From assembly GCA_017557265.1 (NCBI GenBank), contig JAFZAM010000101.1, forward strand, positions 1-5,852: 5,852 nucleotides of DNA. The letters run 5' to 3'. The stretch's first letter is position 1. The number at the start of each line of letters is the position of its first letter. A program made the position numbers and the translations under genes. Below, in pieces: positions 1-5,179 of this stretch. Origin of the DNA: Oscillospiraceae bacterium (GTDB lineage Bacteria; Bacillota; Clostridia; Oscillospirales; Oscillospiraceae). The notes beneath the pieces were generated by a model that saw only the letters and a list, made by a program, of their open reading frames with translations, was not told the origin of the DNA and searched no databases.

Positions 1-23
1 ATGTCGATGCCTATGGTCAGCAT
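1..23 (-). CDS. N-terminal start of an unidentified gene, possibly an ASKHA-fold ATPase (partial, runs off the left edge)
   Basis: Only the first seven codons and two bases of the eighth are present, reading M-L-T-I-G-I-D-(I or M) from an ATG at 23-21. A GGGAGGA Shine-Dalgarno lies just upstream and a full-consensus promoter before that, so this is very probably a genuine gene start. The hydrophobic strand followed by G-I-D is the phosphate-1 motif that opens actin-like/sugar-kinase/Hsp70-fold (ASKHA) proteins. Members with such a start include acyl-CoA dehydratase activases (BcrA/BadF/HgdC type) and FGGY sugar kinases. The residue after Asp is Ile or Met, which argues against most ROK kinases, where Leu is usual. 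Eight residues cannot settle the family. The existence of the gene is more secure than its identity. Confidence 0.5.
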
Positions 24-28
24 GGCCG

Positions 29-35
29 TCCTCCC
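29..35 (-). promoter_or_regulatory. Ribosome binding site of the left-edge gene
   Basis: On the minus strand GGGAGGA lies 5 nt upstream of the ATG at 23-21. It is a strong match to the anti-Shine-Dalgarno and fixes the start of a gene of which almost nothing else is in the window. Confidence 0.75.
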
Positions 36-53
36 GAATGGTTTATCCGATAA

Positions 54-83
54 ATTATAGCATCTCCCCGCCGCGGGTGTCAA
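54..83 (-). promoter_or_regulatory. Full-consensus sigma-A promoter for the left-edge gene
   Basis: Minus strand: -35 box TTGACA (83-78), 18-bp spacer, -10 box TATAAT (59-54). Both hexamers match the housekeeping consensus at all six positions. The predicted transcription start is near position 47, giving a leader of roughly 24 nt that contains the GGGAGGA ribosome binding site. The downstream gene is therefore expected to be transcribed independently of the lipoprotein gene that ends at 150. Confidence 0.8.
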
Positions 84-92
84 TCGCGCGAA

Positions 93-121
93 GACGCCAC
101 CCGCGCACGGCGGACGGCGTC
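93..121. repeat. Interrupted inverted repeat in the intergenic region, weak terminator candidate
   Basis: GACGCC (93-98) is complementary to GGCGTC (116-121), and a smaller CCG/CGG stem can form inside (101-103 with 108-110). It lies after the lipoprotein stop codon and upstream of the -35 box of the left-edge gene. It could fold as a GC-rich hairpin ending the lipoprotein transcript, but on the minus strand it is followed by only two T residues. I see no canonical intrinsic terminator here. Confidence 0.3.
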
Positions 122-126
122 CTTTA

Positions 127-138
127 GTCTTATAAGAC
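127..138. repeat. Perfect 12-bp palindrome GTCTTATAAGAC
   Basis: The sequence GTCTTATAAGAC is its own reverse complement and lies 11 bp beyond the lipoprotein stop codon, in an otherwise GC-rich spacer. It is too short on loop to act as a simple RNA hairpin, so a protein-binding site is the more natural reading. No function can be assigned; it lies about 44 bp upstream of the -35 box of the left-edge gene. Confidence 0.5.
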
Positions 139-149
139 CCTGCGGCGCG

Positions 150-1481
150 TCAGCCGCGCTGCTCGGTCGTCTCGTAGCCGAGGATATACGCCCAGTACAT
201 GAAGCCGGCTATATCCCGGAAGGTCTTTCCCTCGGGCAGCCAGTATATCGGCGCGGAGAACTGATGCGTCTCGCCGTCCTCGAGGCTTTCGGTATCGCCG
301 TCCTGCATGGCGGTGACGATATTCCCGTCCTTGTCGAAGAAGACGTAGTATATCTCATAGAAATAATGCGCGTTCGTCCACGTCTCGCCCTCGTTGTGGA
401 AGCCGATGATGAAGTCGCCCGTGTCGTTGGTCACGCTCCCGGTCACGACTCCGGTCGTGAGGTCGAGCTCGACGTCCGAGAGCGGCATGACGTGGATGTA
501 GTCGATATCGTAGGGGCGGATATCCTCGCCGACTATCTCGATGGTCATCTCCGAGGGCGCGAGATCGCGGTAGCCCTCGGCGAAATCGTTCATGGTGATC
601 CACACCTCGAAACAGCCCGTATCGCCCGGGCCGAGGACGGCGGGGTTGCGCCCGTAGCATTCGTTCTCCCACACGACCGTACCGTCGGGGGCGCGGAAAA
701 CGAGGTCGAGCTGCCACAGATAGATGGGCTCGCTGCCCGTGTTCTTGACGGGGATCAGCGCCTTGGGGACGGTCCAGCCGGTATCGTACACGGCTCTGAA
801 TATGAAGGGCTCGCCGAGCTCATAGTCCGCAGGGTCGTGCACGTCGAAGGAGGCCTGATACTCGGCGTACTCCTCGTCGTTCATGGACGTGTAAGAGCAC
901 ACCCAGCCGGCGTATTCTATCGTGAGTATGCGCCGCCCGAAGGAGTACGGGTACTCCTCTCCCTCGAGCAGGAGGACGTCGGAATACGAGCCGGGAAGAC
1001 CGGTCTTCTTGGAGTAGTTGACGTGCTCGAGGTCGAACTTCCAAGTGAACTCGTGGCTCACGTTATCGAAGAACAGCGTGCCCGTCCCGTCGTCGCGGAT
1101 GGAGACGGTCGGGTTCGTCGTCTCCATGAGGCGGTCGTATTCACGGTGCTGCTCGTCGGTGACCCAGGGCCCGCCCCAGTCTTCTCCGCCTACGCCCATG
1201 CTCAGGAAGCGGTACTCCCCTATCATCGAGGCGCGAAGCTCCTCCTCGGGCGTGAGCGGCTCGGCGGAAGGCTCGGCCGAGGGCTCCGCCGTCGGCTTGG
1301 ACGTGTTCTTGGGCGGCTTATCCGTCTTCTTCCCGCCGGAGGGCTCGTCGGAGGGCTCGCCCGTCGAGGACAGCTCGTCGGTCTTCGAAGAAATGTTCTC
1401 GAGCGCCTTTTTGAAAACTCCGCAGCCCGCGAGCGAAACTATCATCGCTATAACGAGCAGCACGGCAAGTATCTTCTTCAT
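150..1481 (-). CDS. Secreted lipoprotein with lipocalin-like and FxLYD-like domains, function unknown
   Basis: The 443-residue product has a lipoprotein signal peptide: M-K-K, a hydrophobic stretch at about 4-18, and the lipobox L17-A-G-C20. After processing, Cys20 would be lipidated and the protein anchored on the outer face of the membrane. Residues about 30-82 form a low-complexity linker rich in Ser, Pro, Glu and Lys, including an A-E-P-S repeat at 65-75. Residues about 85-195 resemble the lipocalin-like domains common in clostridial lipoproteins (G-x-Y-R-F-L start, then a D-D-G-T-G-T-L strand turn at 130-136 and F-T-W). Residues about 225-330 and 335-430 look like two beta-sandwich modules of FxLYD/DUF type; the second has V-T-N-D-T-G and F-F-D-K-D-G-N. 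No catalytic motif is seen. The ATG start is supported by AAAGGAG six nt upstream (1488-1494). The gene lies 79 bp after the reductase gene on the same strand without an evident promoter, so it is probably the second gene of that transcript. Confidence 0.9.
   Translation of the reverse strand: MKKILAVLLVIAMIVSLAGCGVFKKALENISSKTDELSSTGEPSDEPSGGKKTDKPPKNTSKPTAEPSAEPSAEPLTPEEELRASMIGEYRFLSMGVGGEDWGGPWVTDEQHREYDRLMETTNPTVSIRDDGTGTLFFDNVSHEFTWKFDLEHVNYSKKTGLPGSYSDVLLLEGEEYPYSFGRRILTIEYAGWVCSYTSMNDEEYAEYQASFDVHDPADYELGEPFIFRAVYDTGWTVPKALIPVKNTGSEPIYLWQLDLVFRAPDGTVVWENECYGRNPAVLGPGDTGCFEVWITMNDFAEGYRDLAPSEMTIEIVGEDIRPYDIDYIHVMPLSDVELDLTTGVVTGSVTNDTGDFIIGFHNEGETWTNAHYFYEIYYVFFDKDGNIVTAMQDGDTESLEDGETHQFSAPIYWLPEGKTFRDIAGFMYWAYILGYETTEQRG
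1258..1293. repeat. Three 12-bp tandem units coding for the lipoprotein's Pro-Ser-Ala-Glu linker
   Basis: Three successive 12-bp units begin with GGCTC (1258-1269, 1270-1281, 1282-1293) and encode the A-E-P-S-type repeat of the lipoprotein linker. The third unit diverges at its end. This is a flexible spacer of the kind that holds lipoprotein domains away from the membrane, and unit number is likely to vary between strains by slippage. Confidence 0.7.
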
Positions 1482-1487
1482 CTGGGT

Positions 1488-1494
1488 CTCCTTT
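1488..1494 (-). promoter_or_regulatory. Ribosome binding site of the lipoprotein gene
   Basis: AAAGGAG on the minus strand, six nt upstream of the ATG at 1481-1479. It fixes the start so that the signal peptide is complete. Confidence 0.8.
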
Positions 1495-1511
1495 CTTTCG
1501 GAAAACGCAGG

Positions 1512-1548
1512 AAACGTTCCGCCCGGTCCGCGGGGACCGGGCGGAACG
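1512..1548 (-). terminator. Strong intercistronic hairpin after the reductase gene (possible terminator or attenuator)
   Basis: A perfect 15-bp GC-rich stem (1515-1529 with 1534-1548) with a four-base loop lies 12 bp after the reductase stop codon. On the minus strand the stem is followed by TTTCCTGCGTTTT, a poor U-tract. A run of seven T residues precedes the stem on that strand, on the wrong side for a standard terminator. On the plus strand the stem is followed by A residues, so it is not a plus-strand terminator. The stem may terminate part of the transcripts, or protect the 3' end of the reductase mRNA, lowering expression of the lipoprotein gene relative to the reductase. Confidence 0.55.
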
Positions 1549-1560
1549 CCGAAAAAAACT

Positions 1561-3570
1561 TTAGATGTGCAGAGCGGCCTGGAACGCCTGGTTGACGGCG
1601 GTGCCTATCGTGCCGAGCTTCTTGACGTCGCCCACGAGGCGGACGCTCGTCTCCGGCGCGCTGCGGCGCAGCTCCTCGGCCTTCGCCGTCAGCGGCTTCA
1701 TGCCGACCGCGAGCAGGACCGTGTCGGCCTCGAGCTCTATCTTCTCGCCGGTCACCTGATTTACGCATATCACCTTGTCGTCGGTTACCTCGGCGAGCGC
1801 CGTCTCGTAGTAGGACGGGAAGCGGCCGGAGTCGACGATGGTGCGGAACTCGCGGTAGCTCGTGCCGGAGCTGGAGTGGATGTTCCTGAAGCAGGCTTCC
1901 TTCTCCTGCATCTCGACGACGGTCACGTCCTTGCCCTGCTCGACGAAGTCGAGAGCGGCCTCGAGACCGACGGCGCCGGCGCCGACGACGACTATCTTGT
2001 TTCCGACGGCGATCTTGCCGGTCTCGGCGTCGGGCGCCCAGTGGACGTGCGGCTTGTCGATCCCGGGGACCTTCGGGATGATGGGCTCGGAGCCGACGGC
2101 GATGACGATGGCGTCGTAGTGCTCGGCGTCGAGCATCTCCTTGGTGACGTCGGTGTTCATTATCTTGCGGGCCGGGCACTTCTCGGCCTGGCGGAGCAGC
2201 CAGTCGAGATAGTCGCGGCAGTCTATCTTGAAGGGAGGCGCGGCCGCGCCGAGGACGTTGCCGCCGAGGTGGTCGGTCTTCTCATAGAGCGTGACGTCGT
2301 GGCCTCTGTCGACGAGGGTCGTCATGGCCGTAATGCCCGCGACGCCGCCGCCGACGACGGCGACCTTCTTCTTGACCGGCGCGGGGGGAACGAGCCCGTC
2401 CTTGAGCTCGCTCGTGAGCGCGGATATGGGGTTGACGGCGCAGTAGATGCCCTTGGGGACCATGAGGTGCTTGGTGCAGGTGTCGCAGCGCAGGCAGGGG
2501 CGCCTGTCCTCGGGTCTGTCCTCGGCGTACTTTCTCGGCATGTCGGGGTCGGCCATGAGCGGGCGGCACATCGCGACGAAGTCCGCCCAGCCGTTGGCGA
2601 TGATCTCCTCGGCCATGTCTATGCTGACTATGGAGCCGACGGTCGTCACGAGCAGGTCGGGGTACGCCTTCTTGACGTCGCGCGCGTAGTGGACGTTGAA
2701 CCCGCGCGGCATCATGTAGTTCTGGCACCAGTTCCTGTAATAGCGCATGTCGAAGTCGCTGTGCAGGCCGGCGGAGACGTGGCATATATCGATATGGTCC
2801 TTGAGGTAGCCGATGAGCTGCAGGGTCTCGTCGAAGTGCATGCCCTCCTCGGCGATCTCGTCGGCGGAGATGCGGAACTCTATGACGAACTCCTCGCCGC
2901 ACCTCTCGCGTATGGCGTCGCAGACCTCGATGGCGAAGCGGGCGCGGTTTTCCGTGCTGCCGCCGTACTCGTCGGTGCGCTTGTTGTAGAGCGGGCTCGT
3001 GAACTGGCTGATGAGGTTGCCGTGGCCGCCGTGGAGCAGGCAGATGTCGATGCCGGCCTTCTTCATGTGGTAGGCGGCGGTCGCGAACTTGTCGACGGTC
3101 TCCTTGATCTTCTCCTTGGTCATCTCTATCGACGGGATGGGATCGCGGCCGAAGCGCTTGGCGCGCGTGAGCTCGCTCGCGGTGATGATGGAGGATGCGC
3201 TGAACGGCGCGTGGCCGACCGTCTCGAAGGCGGTGTCCTTGCCGTTGTGGTTGATCTCCAGCGAGGCGTGGCAGTCGTACTCCTTGGCCATGTCGGCGTA
3301 GCGCGTGAGCGGGAGGACGCAGCGGTCGTCGTTGAGCTCGAGCTGGAAGGCCTCGTCCTTGCTCTCGTTGATGTCGATGGAGGCGTTGCCGACGTACATG
3401 ATGGCGGCGCCGCCGCGGGCTATCATGCGGAACCAGTCGACGAACTCGGGCGTTATGAGGCCGTCCCTGCCGGAGAGGTTGGTGGAGGGGGGCGCGAGGA
3501 TGATGCGGTTTTTGAAGTCGATGCCCCTTATCTTGATGGGGGAGAAAACGTGCGAATATTTGGAACCCAC
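1561..3570 (-). CDS. Old Yellow Enzyme family NAD(P)H-dependent flavin/Fe-S reductase (2,4-dienoyl-CoA reductase / enoate reductase-like)
   Basis: This 669-residue cytoplasmic flavoenzyme has the full domain order of FadH, clostridial 2-enoate reductase and the BaiCD/BaiH bile-acid enzymes. Residues about 5-355 form an FMN-binding TIM barrel: A-P-P-S-T-N at 26-31, E-I-N-H-N-G at 105-110, the family block from H180 to the R-T-D-E-Y-G-G of 198-204, and C-R-P-L-M-A-D-P at 335-342. Four cysteines (359, 362, 365, 377) should bind a 4Fe-4S cluster. A first nucleotide fold follows (G-G-G-V-A-G at 407-412, acidic E430 at the end of the second strand, probably FAD). A second fold is inserted (G-A-G-A-V-G at 530-535, with E553 favouring NADH over NADPH). 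Such enzymes reduce activated C=C bonds of enoates, enoyl-CoAs or steroids. The position of the FadH/OYE1 catalytic Tyr is Asn185, while the FadH His252 equivalent appears to be H270, so the substrate cannot be inferred. The start is GTG, supported by AAAGGAG 9 nt upstream. Confidence 0.93.
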   Translation of the reverse strand: MGSKYSHVFSPIKIRGIDFKNRIILAPPSTNLSGRDGLITPEFVDWFRMIARGGAAIMYVGNASIDINESKDEAFQLELNDDRCVLPLTRYADMAKEYDCHASLEINHNGKDTAFETVGHAPFSASSIITASELTRAKRFGRDPIPSIEMTKEKIKETVDKFATAAYHMKKAGIDICLLHGGHGNLISQFTSPLYNKRTDEYGGSTENRARFAIEVCDAIRERCGEEFVIEFRISADEIAEEGMHFDETLQLIGYLKDHIDICHVSAGLHSDFDMRYYRNWCQNYMMPRGFNVHYARDVKKAYPDLLVTTVGSIVSIDMAEEIIANGWADFVAMCRPLMADPDMPRKYAEDRPEDRRPCLRCDTCTKHLMVPKGIYCAVNPISALTSELKDGLVPPAPVKKKVAVVGGGVAGITAMTTLVDRGHDVTLYEKTDHLGGNVLGAAAPPFKIDCRDYLDWLLRQAEKCPARKIMNTDVTKEMLDAEHYDAIVIAVGSEPIIPKVPGIDKPHVHWAPDAETGKIAVGNKIVVVGAGAVGLEAALDFVEQGKDVTVVEMQEKEACFRNIHSSSGTSYREFRTIVDSGRFPSYYETALAEVTDDKVICVNQVTGEKIELEADTVLLAVGMKPLTAKAEELRRSAPETSVRLVGDVKKLGTIGTAVNQAFQAALHI

Positions 3571-3579
3571 GGAAATGAT

Positions 3580-3586
3580 CTCCTTT
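3580..3586 (-). promoter_or_regulatory. Ribosome binding site of the reductase gene, supports a GTG start
   Basis: AAAGGAG on the minus strand ends 9 nt before the GTG at 3570-3568. No in-frame ATG fits this site, and the residues after the GTG (G-S-K-Y-S-H-V-F-S-P) match the usual short N-terminus of the family before the first barrel strand. Confidence 0.8.
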
Positions 3587-3601
3587 CGTGATCGTGATCG
3601 T
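3587..3601. repeat. Short direct repeat CGTGAT-CGTGAT-CG in the reductase leader
   Basis: Two exact copies of CGTGAT are followed by CGTA, immediately upstream of the reductase ribosome binding site and within its predicted 5' leader (about 3609 to 3571). It may be chance or a small repeat subject to slippage. No function is evident. Confidence 0.4.
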
Positions 3602-3625
3602 ATGGTATTTTGTTTATTTTACCAT
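3602..3625. promoter_or_regulatory. Inverted repeat ATGGTA-N12-TACCAT over the reductase -10 box, operator candidate
   Basis: ATGGTA (3602-3607) is the exact reverse complement of TACCAT (3620-3625), with a 12-bp AT-rich spacer. The element covers the reductase -10 hexamer (3616-3621) and the predicted start near 3609, which is a typical place for a repressor to bind. A third copy of the word lies at the MATE -10 (3691-3697). No regulator gene is in the window, so this is inference from sequence symmetry. Confidence 0.4.
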
Positions 3626-3644
3626 TTGGCGGCGGAGCATACAA
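3616..3644 (-). promoter_or_regulatory. Sigma-A promoter of the reductase-lipoprotein transcript
   Basis: Minus strand: -35 TTGTAT (3644-3639), 17-bp spacer, -10 TAAAAT (3621-3616). The -10 matches consensus at five of six positions and the -35 at four of six. The predicted start near 3609 leaves a leader of about 39 nt carrying the AAAGGAG site. Confidence 0.65.
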
Positions 3645-3671
3645 CACTTTTTTCGTTTTCGCGCCCGCGGC

Positions 3672-3700
3672 TTGACTGCGCGCCGCCGGAATGGTATCTT
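3672..3700 (+). promoter_or_regulatory. Sigma-A promoter of the MATE transporter gene
   Basis: -35 TTGACT (3672-3677), 17-bp spacer, -10 TATCTT (3695-3700); five and four of six matches to consensus. The predicted start is near 3707. The promoter is divergent from, and 27 bp away from, the reductase promoter. Its -10 overlaps the ATG at 3691, which rules that ATG out as the translation start for this transcript. Confidence 0.6.
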
Positions 3701-3733
3701 ATTACGGCGCGCGTGCGCGAATACTTTTATTGC

Positions 3734-3737
3734 GAGG
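3734..3737 (+). promoter_or_regulatory. Ribosome binding site that decides the MATE start (GTG at 3745)
   Basis: GAGG lies 7 nt upstream of the GTG at 3745. The upstream in-frame ATG (3691) has no such site and lies within the predicted promoter. The residues between them are not family-like, whereas M-K-S-S-P-K-L-S-D-H-F-T fits the usual MATE N-terminus. Confidence 0.65.
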
Positions 3738-3744
3738 CGTCCCC

Positions 3745-5079
3745 GTGAAAAGCTCCCCGAAGCTGTCGGACCATTTTACGTTCGGCAAACTGATGCGCTT
3801 TACGCTGCCGACGATGCTCATGATGGTCTTTACGTCCGTCTACAGCGTCGTCGACGGCTTCTTCGTGTCCAATTACGCGGGAGAGACGCAGTTTTCGGCC
3901 GTCAATTTCGCCTTCCCGCTGCTGATGATACTCTGGGCGCCCGGCTTCGTCTTCGGCTCCGGCGGCAGCGCGCTCATCTCAAAGACGCTCGGCGAGGGCG
4001 ACGGGAAACGCGCGAACCGGCAGTTTTCGCTCTTCGTCTACTTTTCCGCGGCGGTCGGGCTCCTGCTCGGCGTCGCCGCCTTCATCTTCATGCGCCCGCT
4101 GCTCGCGGCGATAGGCGGCTCGGGCGAGCTCCTTGACTACGGCGTCCTCTACGGGCGCATTATCGCGCTCTCCATCCCCTTCGGCGTCCTGCAGGTCGCC
4201 TTCCAGAGCTACTTCTCCGTCGCGGAGAGGTCGCGCGCGGGGCTCTGGGTGACGGTCGCCTCGGGCGTGGCTAACATGATTCTCGACGTCGTCTTCGTCG
4301 GGCTCTTCAGGTGGGGCATAACCGGCGCGGCGGCGGCGACGTTCATAAGTCAGGTCGTCGGCGGCGGCGTCCCGCTGATATACTTCGCGAGGAAGAACAC
4401 GAGTCTTCTGCGGCTCGGCAGGACGCGCTGGGACGGGCGCGCCCTCGTCCGCGGCGCGACCAACGGCGCCTCGGAGATGCTCTCGAGCGTCACGTCCTCC
4501 CTCGTCGGCATGCTCTACAACTATCAGCTCCTGCGCCACGCGGGCGAGCGCGGCGTCGCTGCCTACGGCGTGCTGATGTACGTAAATTTCATCTTCATCG
4601 CCATATTCATCGGCTTTACGATGGGCACGACGCCGATAATAGGCTTCCACTACGGCGCGGAGAACCACGCCGAGCTCAAAAACATGAAGCGCAAAAGCGT
4701 CTTCTTCATCCTCGGCGCGGCGGCGGCAATGCTCGCGCTCGCGCTGGCGCTCGGCGGCGTTATTTCGCGCGTCTTCGTCGGCTACGACGCGGAGCTCATG
4801 GCCATGTCGCACCGCGCCTTCATGATATGCGCCTTCTCCTTCCCCTTCGCGGGCTTCGGCATCTTCGCCTCGGCTTTCTTCACGGCTCTCAACAACGGTC
4901 TCGTCTCCGGCGTCCTCTCCGGGCTGCGGACGATAGTCTTCCAGGTCGCGGCGATTCTGCTGCTCCCGCTCGCCTTCGGGCTCGACGGGATATGGTTCTC
5001 CGTCGTGGCGGCGGAGGCGGCCGCCATGCTCGCGAGCGTCTTCGCCCTCATCCTCTTCAAGCGCAGATACCAATATTGA
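3745..5079 (+). CDS. MATE family multidrug/small-molecule efflux transporter (MepA/DinF-like)
   Basis: The 444-residue integral membrane protein has the usual MATE length and about twelve hydrophobic segments arranged as two six-helix halves. It opens with the family-typical S-D-H-F-T-F-G-K-L-M-R-F-T-L-P-T at 8-23. The first helix carries V-V-D-G-F-F with D37. A second recognisable block is N177-M-I-L-D181 in the sixth-helix region, followed by G-I-T-G-A-A-A-A-T at 191-199. The second half has G-A-S-E-M-L-S-S at 241-248, G-T-T-P-I-I-G at 294-300 with F-H-Y-G-A following, and A-L-N-N-G at 381-385. MATE proteins expel cationic drugs or metabolites in exchange for Na+ or H+; the coupling ion and substrate cannot be read here. 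The GTG start is chosen over the ATG 54 bp upstream because of the GAGG site and the promoter position. It is divergent from the reductase gene, and no intrinsic terminator follows it, so read-through into the next gene is possible. Confidence 0.92.
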   Translation: MKSSPKLSDHFTFGKLMRFTLPTMLMMVFTSVYSVVDGFFVSNYAGETQFSAVNFAFPLLMILWAPGFVFGSGGSALISKTLGEGDGKRANRQFSLFVYFSAAVGLLLGVAAFIFMRPLLAAIGGSGELLDYGVLYGRIIALSIPFGVLQVAFQSYFSVAERSRAGLWVTVASGVANMILDVVFVGLFRWGITGAAAATFISQVVGGGVPLIYFARKNTSLLRLGRTRWDGRALVRGATNGASEMLSSVTSSLVGMLYNYQLLRHAGERGVAAYGVLMYVNFIFIAIFIGFTMGTTPIIGFHYGAENHAELKNMKRKSVFFILGAAAAMLALALALGGVISRVFVGYDAELMAMSHRAFMICAFSFPFAGFGIFASAFFTALNNGLVSGVLSGLRTIVFQVAAILLLPLAFGLDGIWFSVVAAEAAAMLASVFALILFKRRYQY

Positions 5080-5109
5080 CCATATGTAAATTTACTGTTA
5101 AAACAGCGG

Positions 5110-5170
5110 CCTCTCGATTGATATTTTCAGCTTATCGGCTACAATAGGGTTTGCAAATGAAACTGAGAGG
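5110..5170 (+). promoter_or_regulatory. Possible anti-Shine-Dalgarno pairing for the zinc-ribbon gene on read-through RNA
   Basis: CCTCTC at 5110-5115 is the exact complement of GAGAGG at 5165-5170, the ribosome binding site of the gene starting at 5180. Two further pairs (one of them G-U) extend the stem to eight pairs. The upstream arm lies before the gene's own promoter, so only RNA continuing from the MATE gene could form it. This is an inferred structure with a long 49-nt loop. Confidence 0.25.
5118..5145 (+). promoter_or_regulatory. Sigma-A promoter of the zinc-ribbon membrane protein gene
   Basis: -35 TTGATA (5118-5123), 16-bp spacer, -10 TACAAT (5140-5145); each box matches consensus at five of six positions. 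The predicted start is near 5152, which leaves a leader of about 28 nt with the GAGAGG ribosome binding site 9 nt before the ATG. Confidence 0.7.
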
Positions 5171-5179
5171 TCCTTATCG

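Noticed and set aside
1558..1563. A -10-like TAAAGT on the minus strand as a separate lipoprotein promoter
   Set aside because: No acceptable -35 box lies 16-18 bp upstream, and the hexamer includes the reductase stop codon followed by the hairpin.
264..1595. A 443-codon plus-strand frame opposite the lipoprotein gene
   Set aside because: Composition is that of an antisense shadow (repeated Arg, Val, Glu, Leu), and it has no plausible start site. The equal length to the lipoprotein is coincidental.
1018..3591. An 857-codon open frame on the plus strand, antisense to the reductase and part of the lipoprotein gene
   Set aside because: Its translation is a low-complexity run of Ala, Val, Asp, Gly, Leu and Arg with no family features, as expected opposite GC-rich coding sequence. 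The minus-strand frames match known families and have promoters and ribosome binding sites.
3691..3744. An 18-residue N-terminal extension of the MATE protein from the ATG at 3691
   Set aside because: The ATG overlaps the predicted -10 box and lacks a ribosome binding site, and the added residues are not family-like. GTG 3745 has a GAGG at 7 nt.
3979..5073. A 364-codon minus-strand frame opposite the MATE gene
   Set aside because: It is extremely Glu/Arg/Asp/Ala-rich, the complement of hydrophobic membrane-protein codons, and has no recognisable domain.
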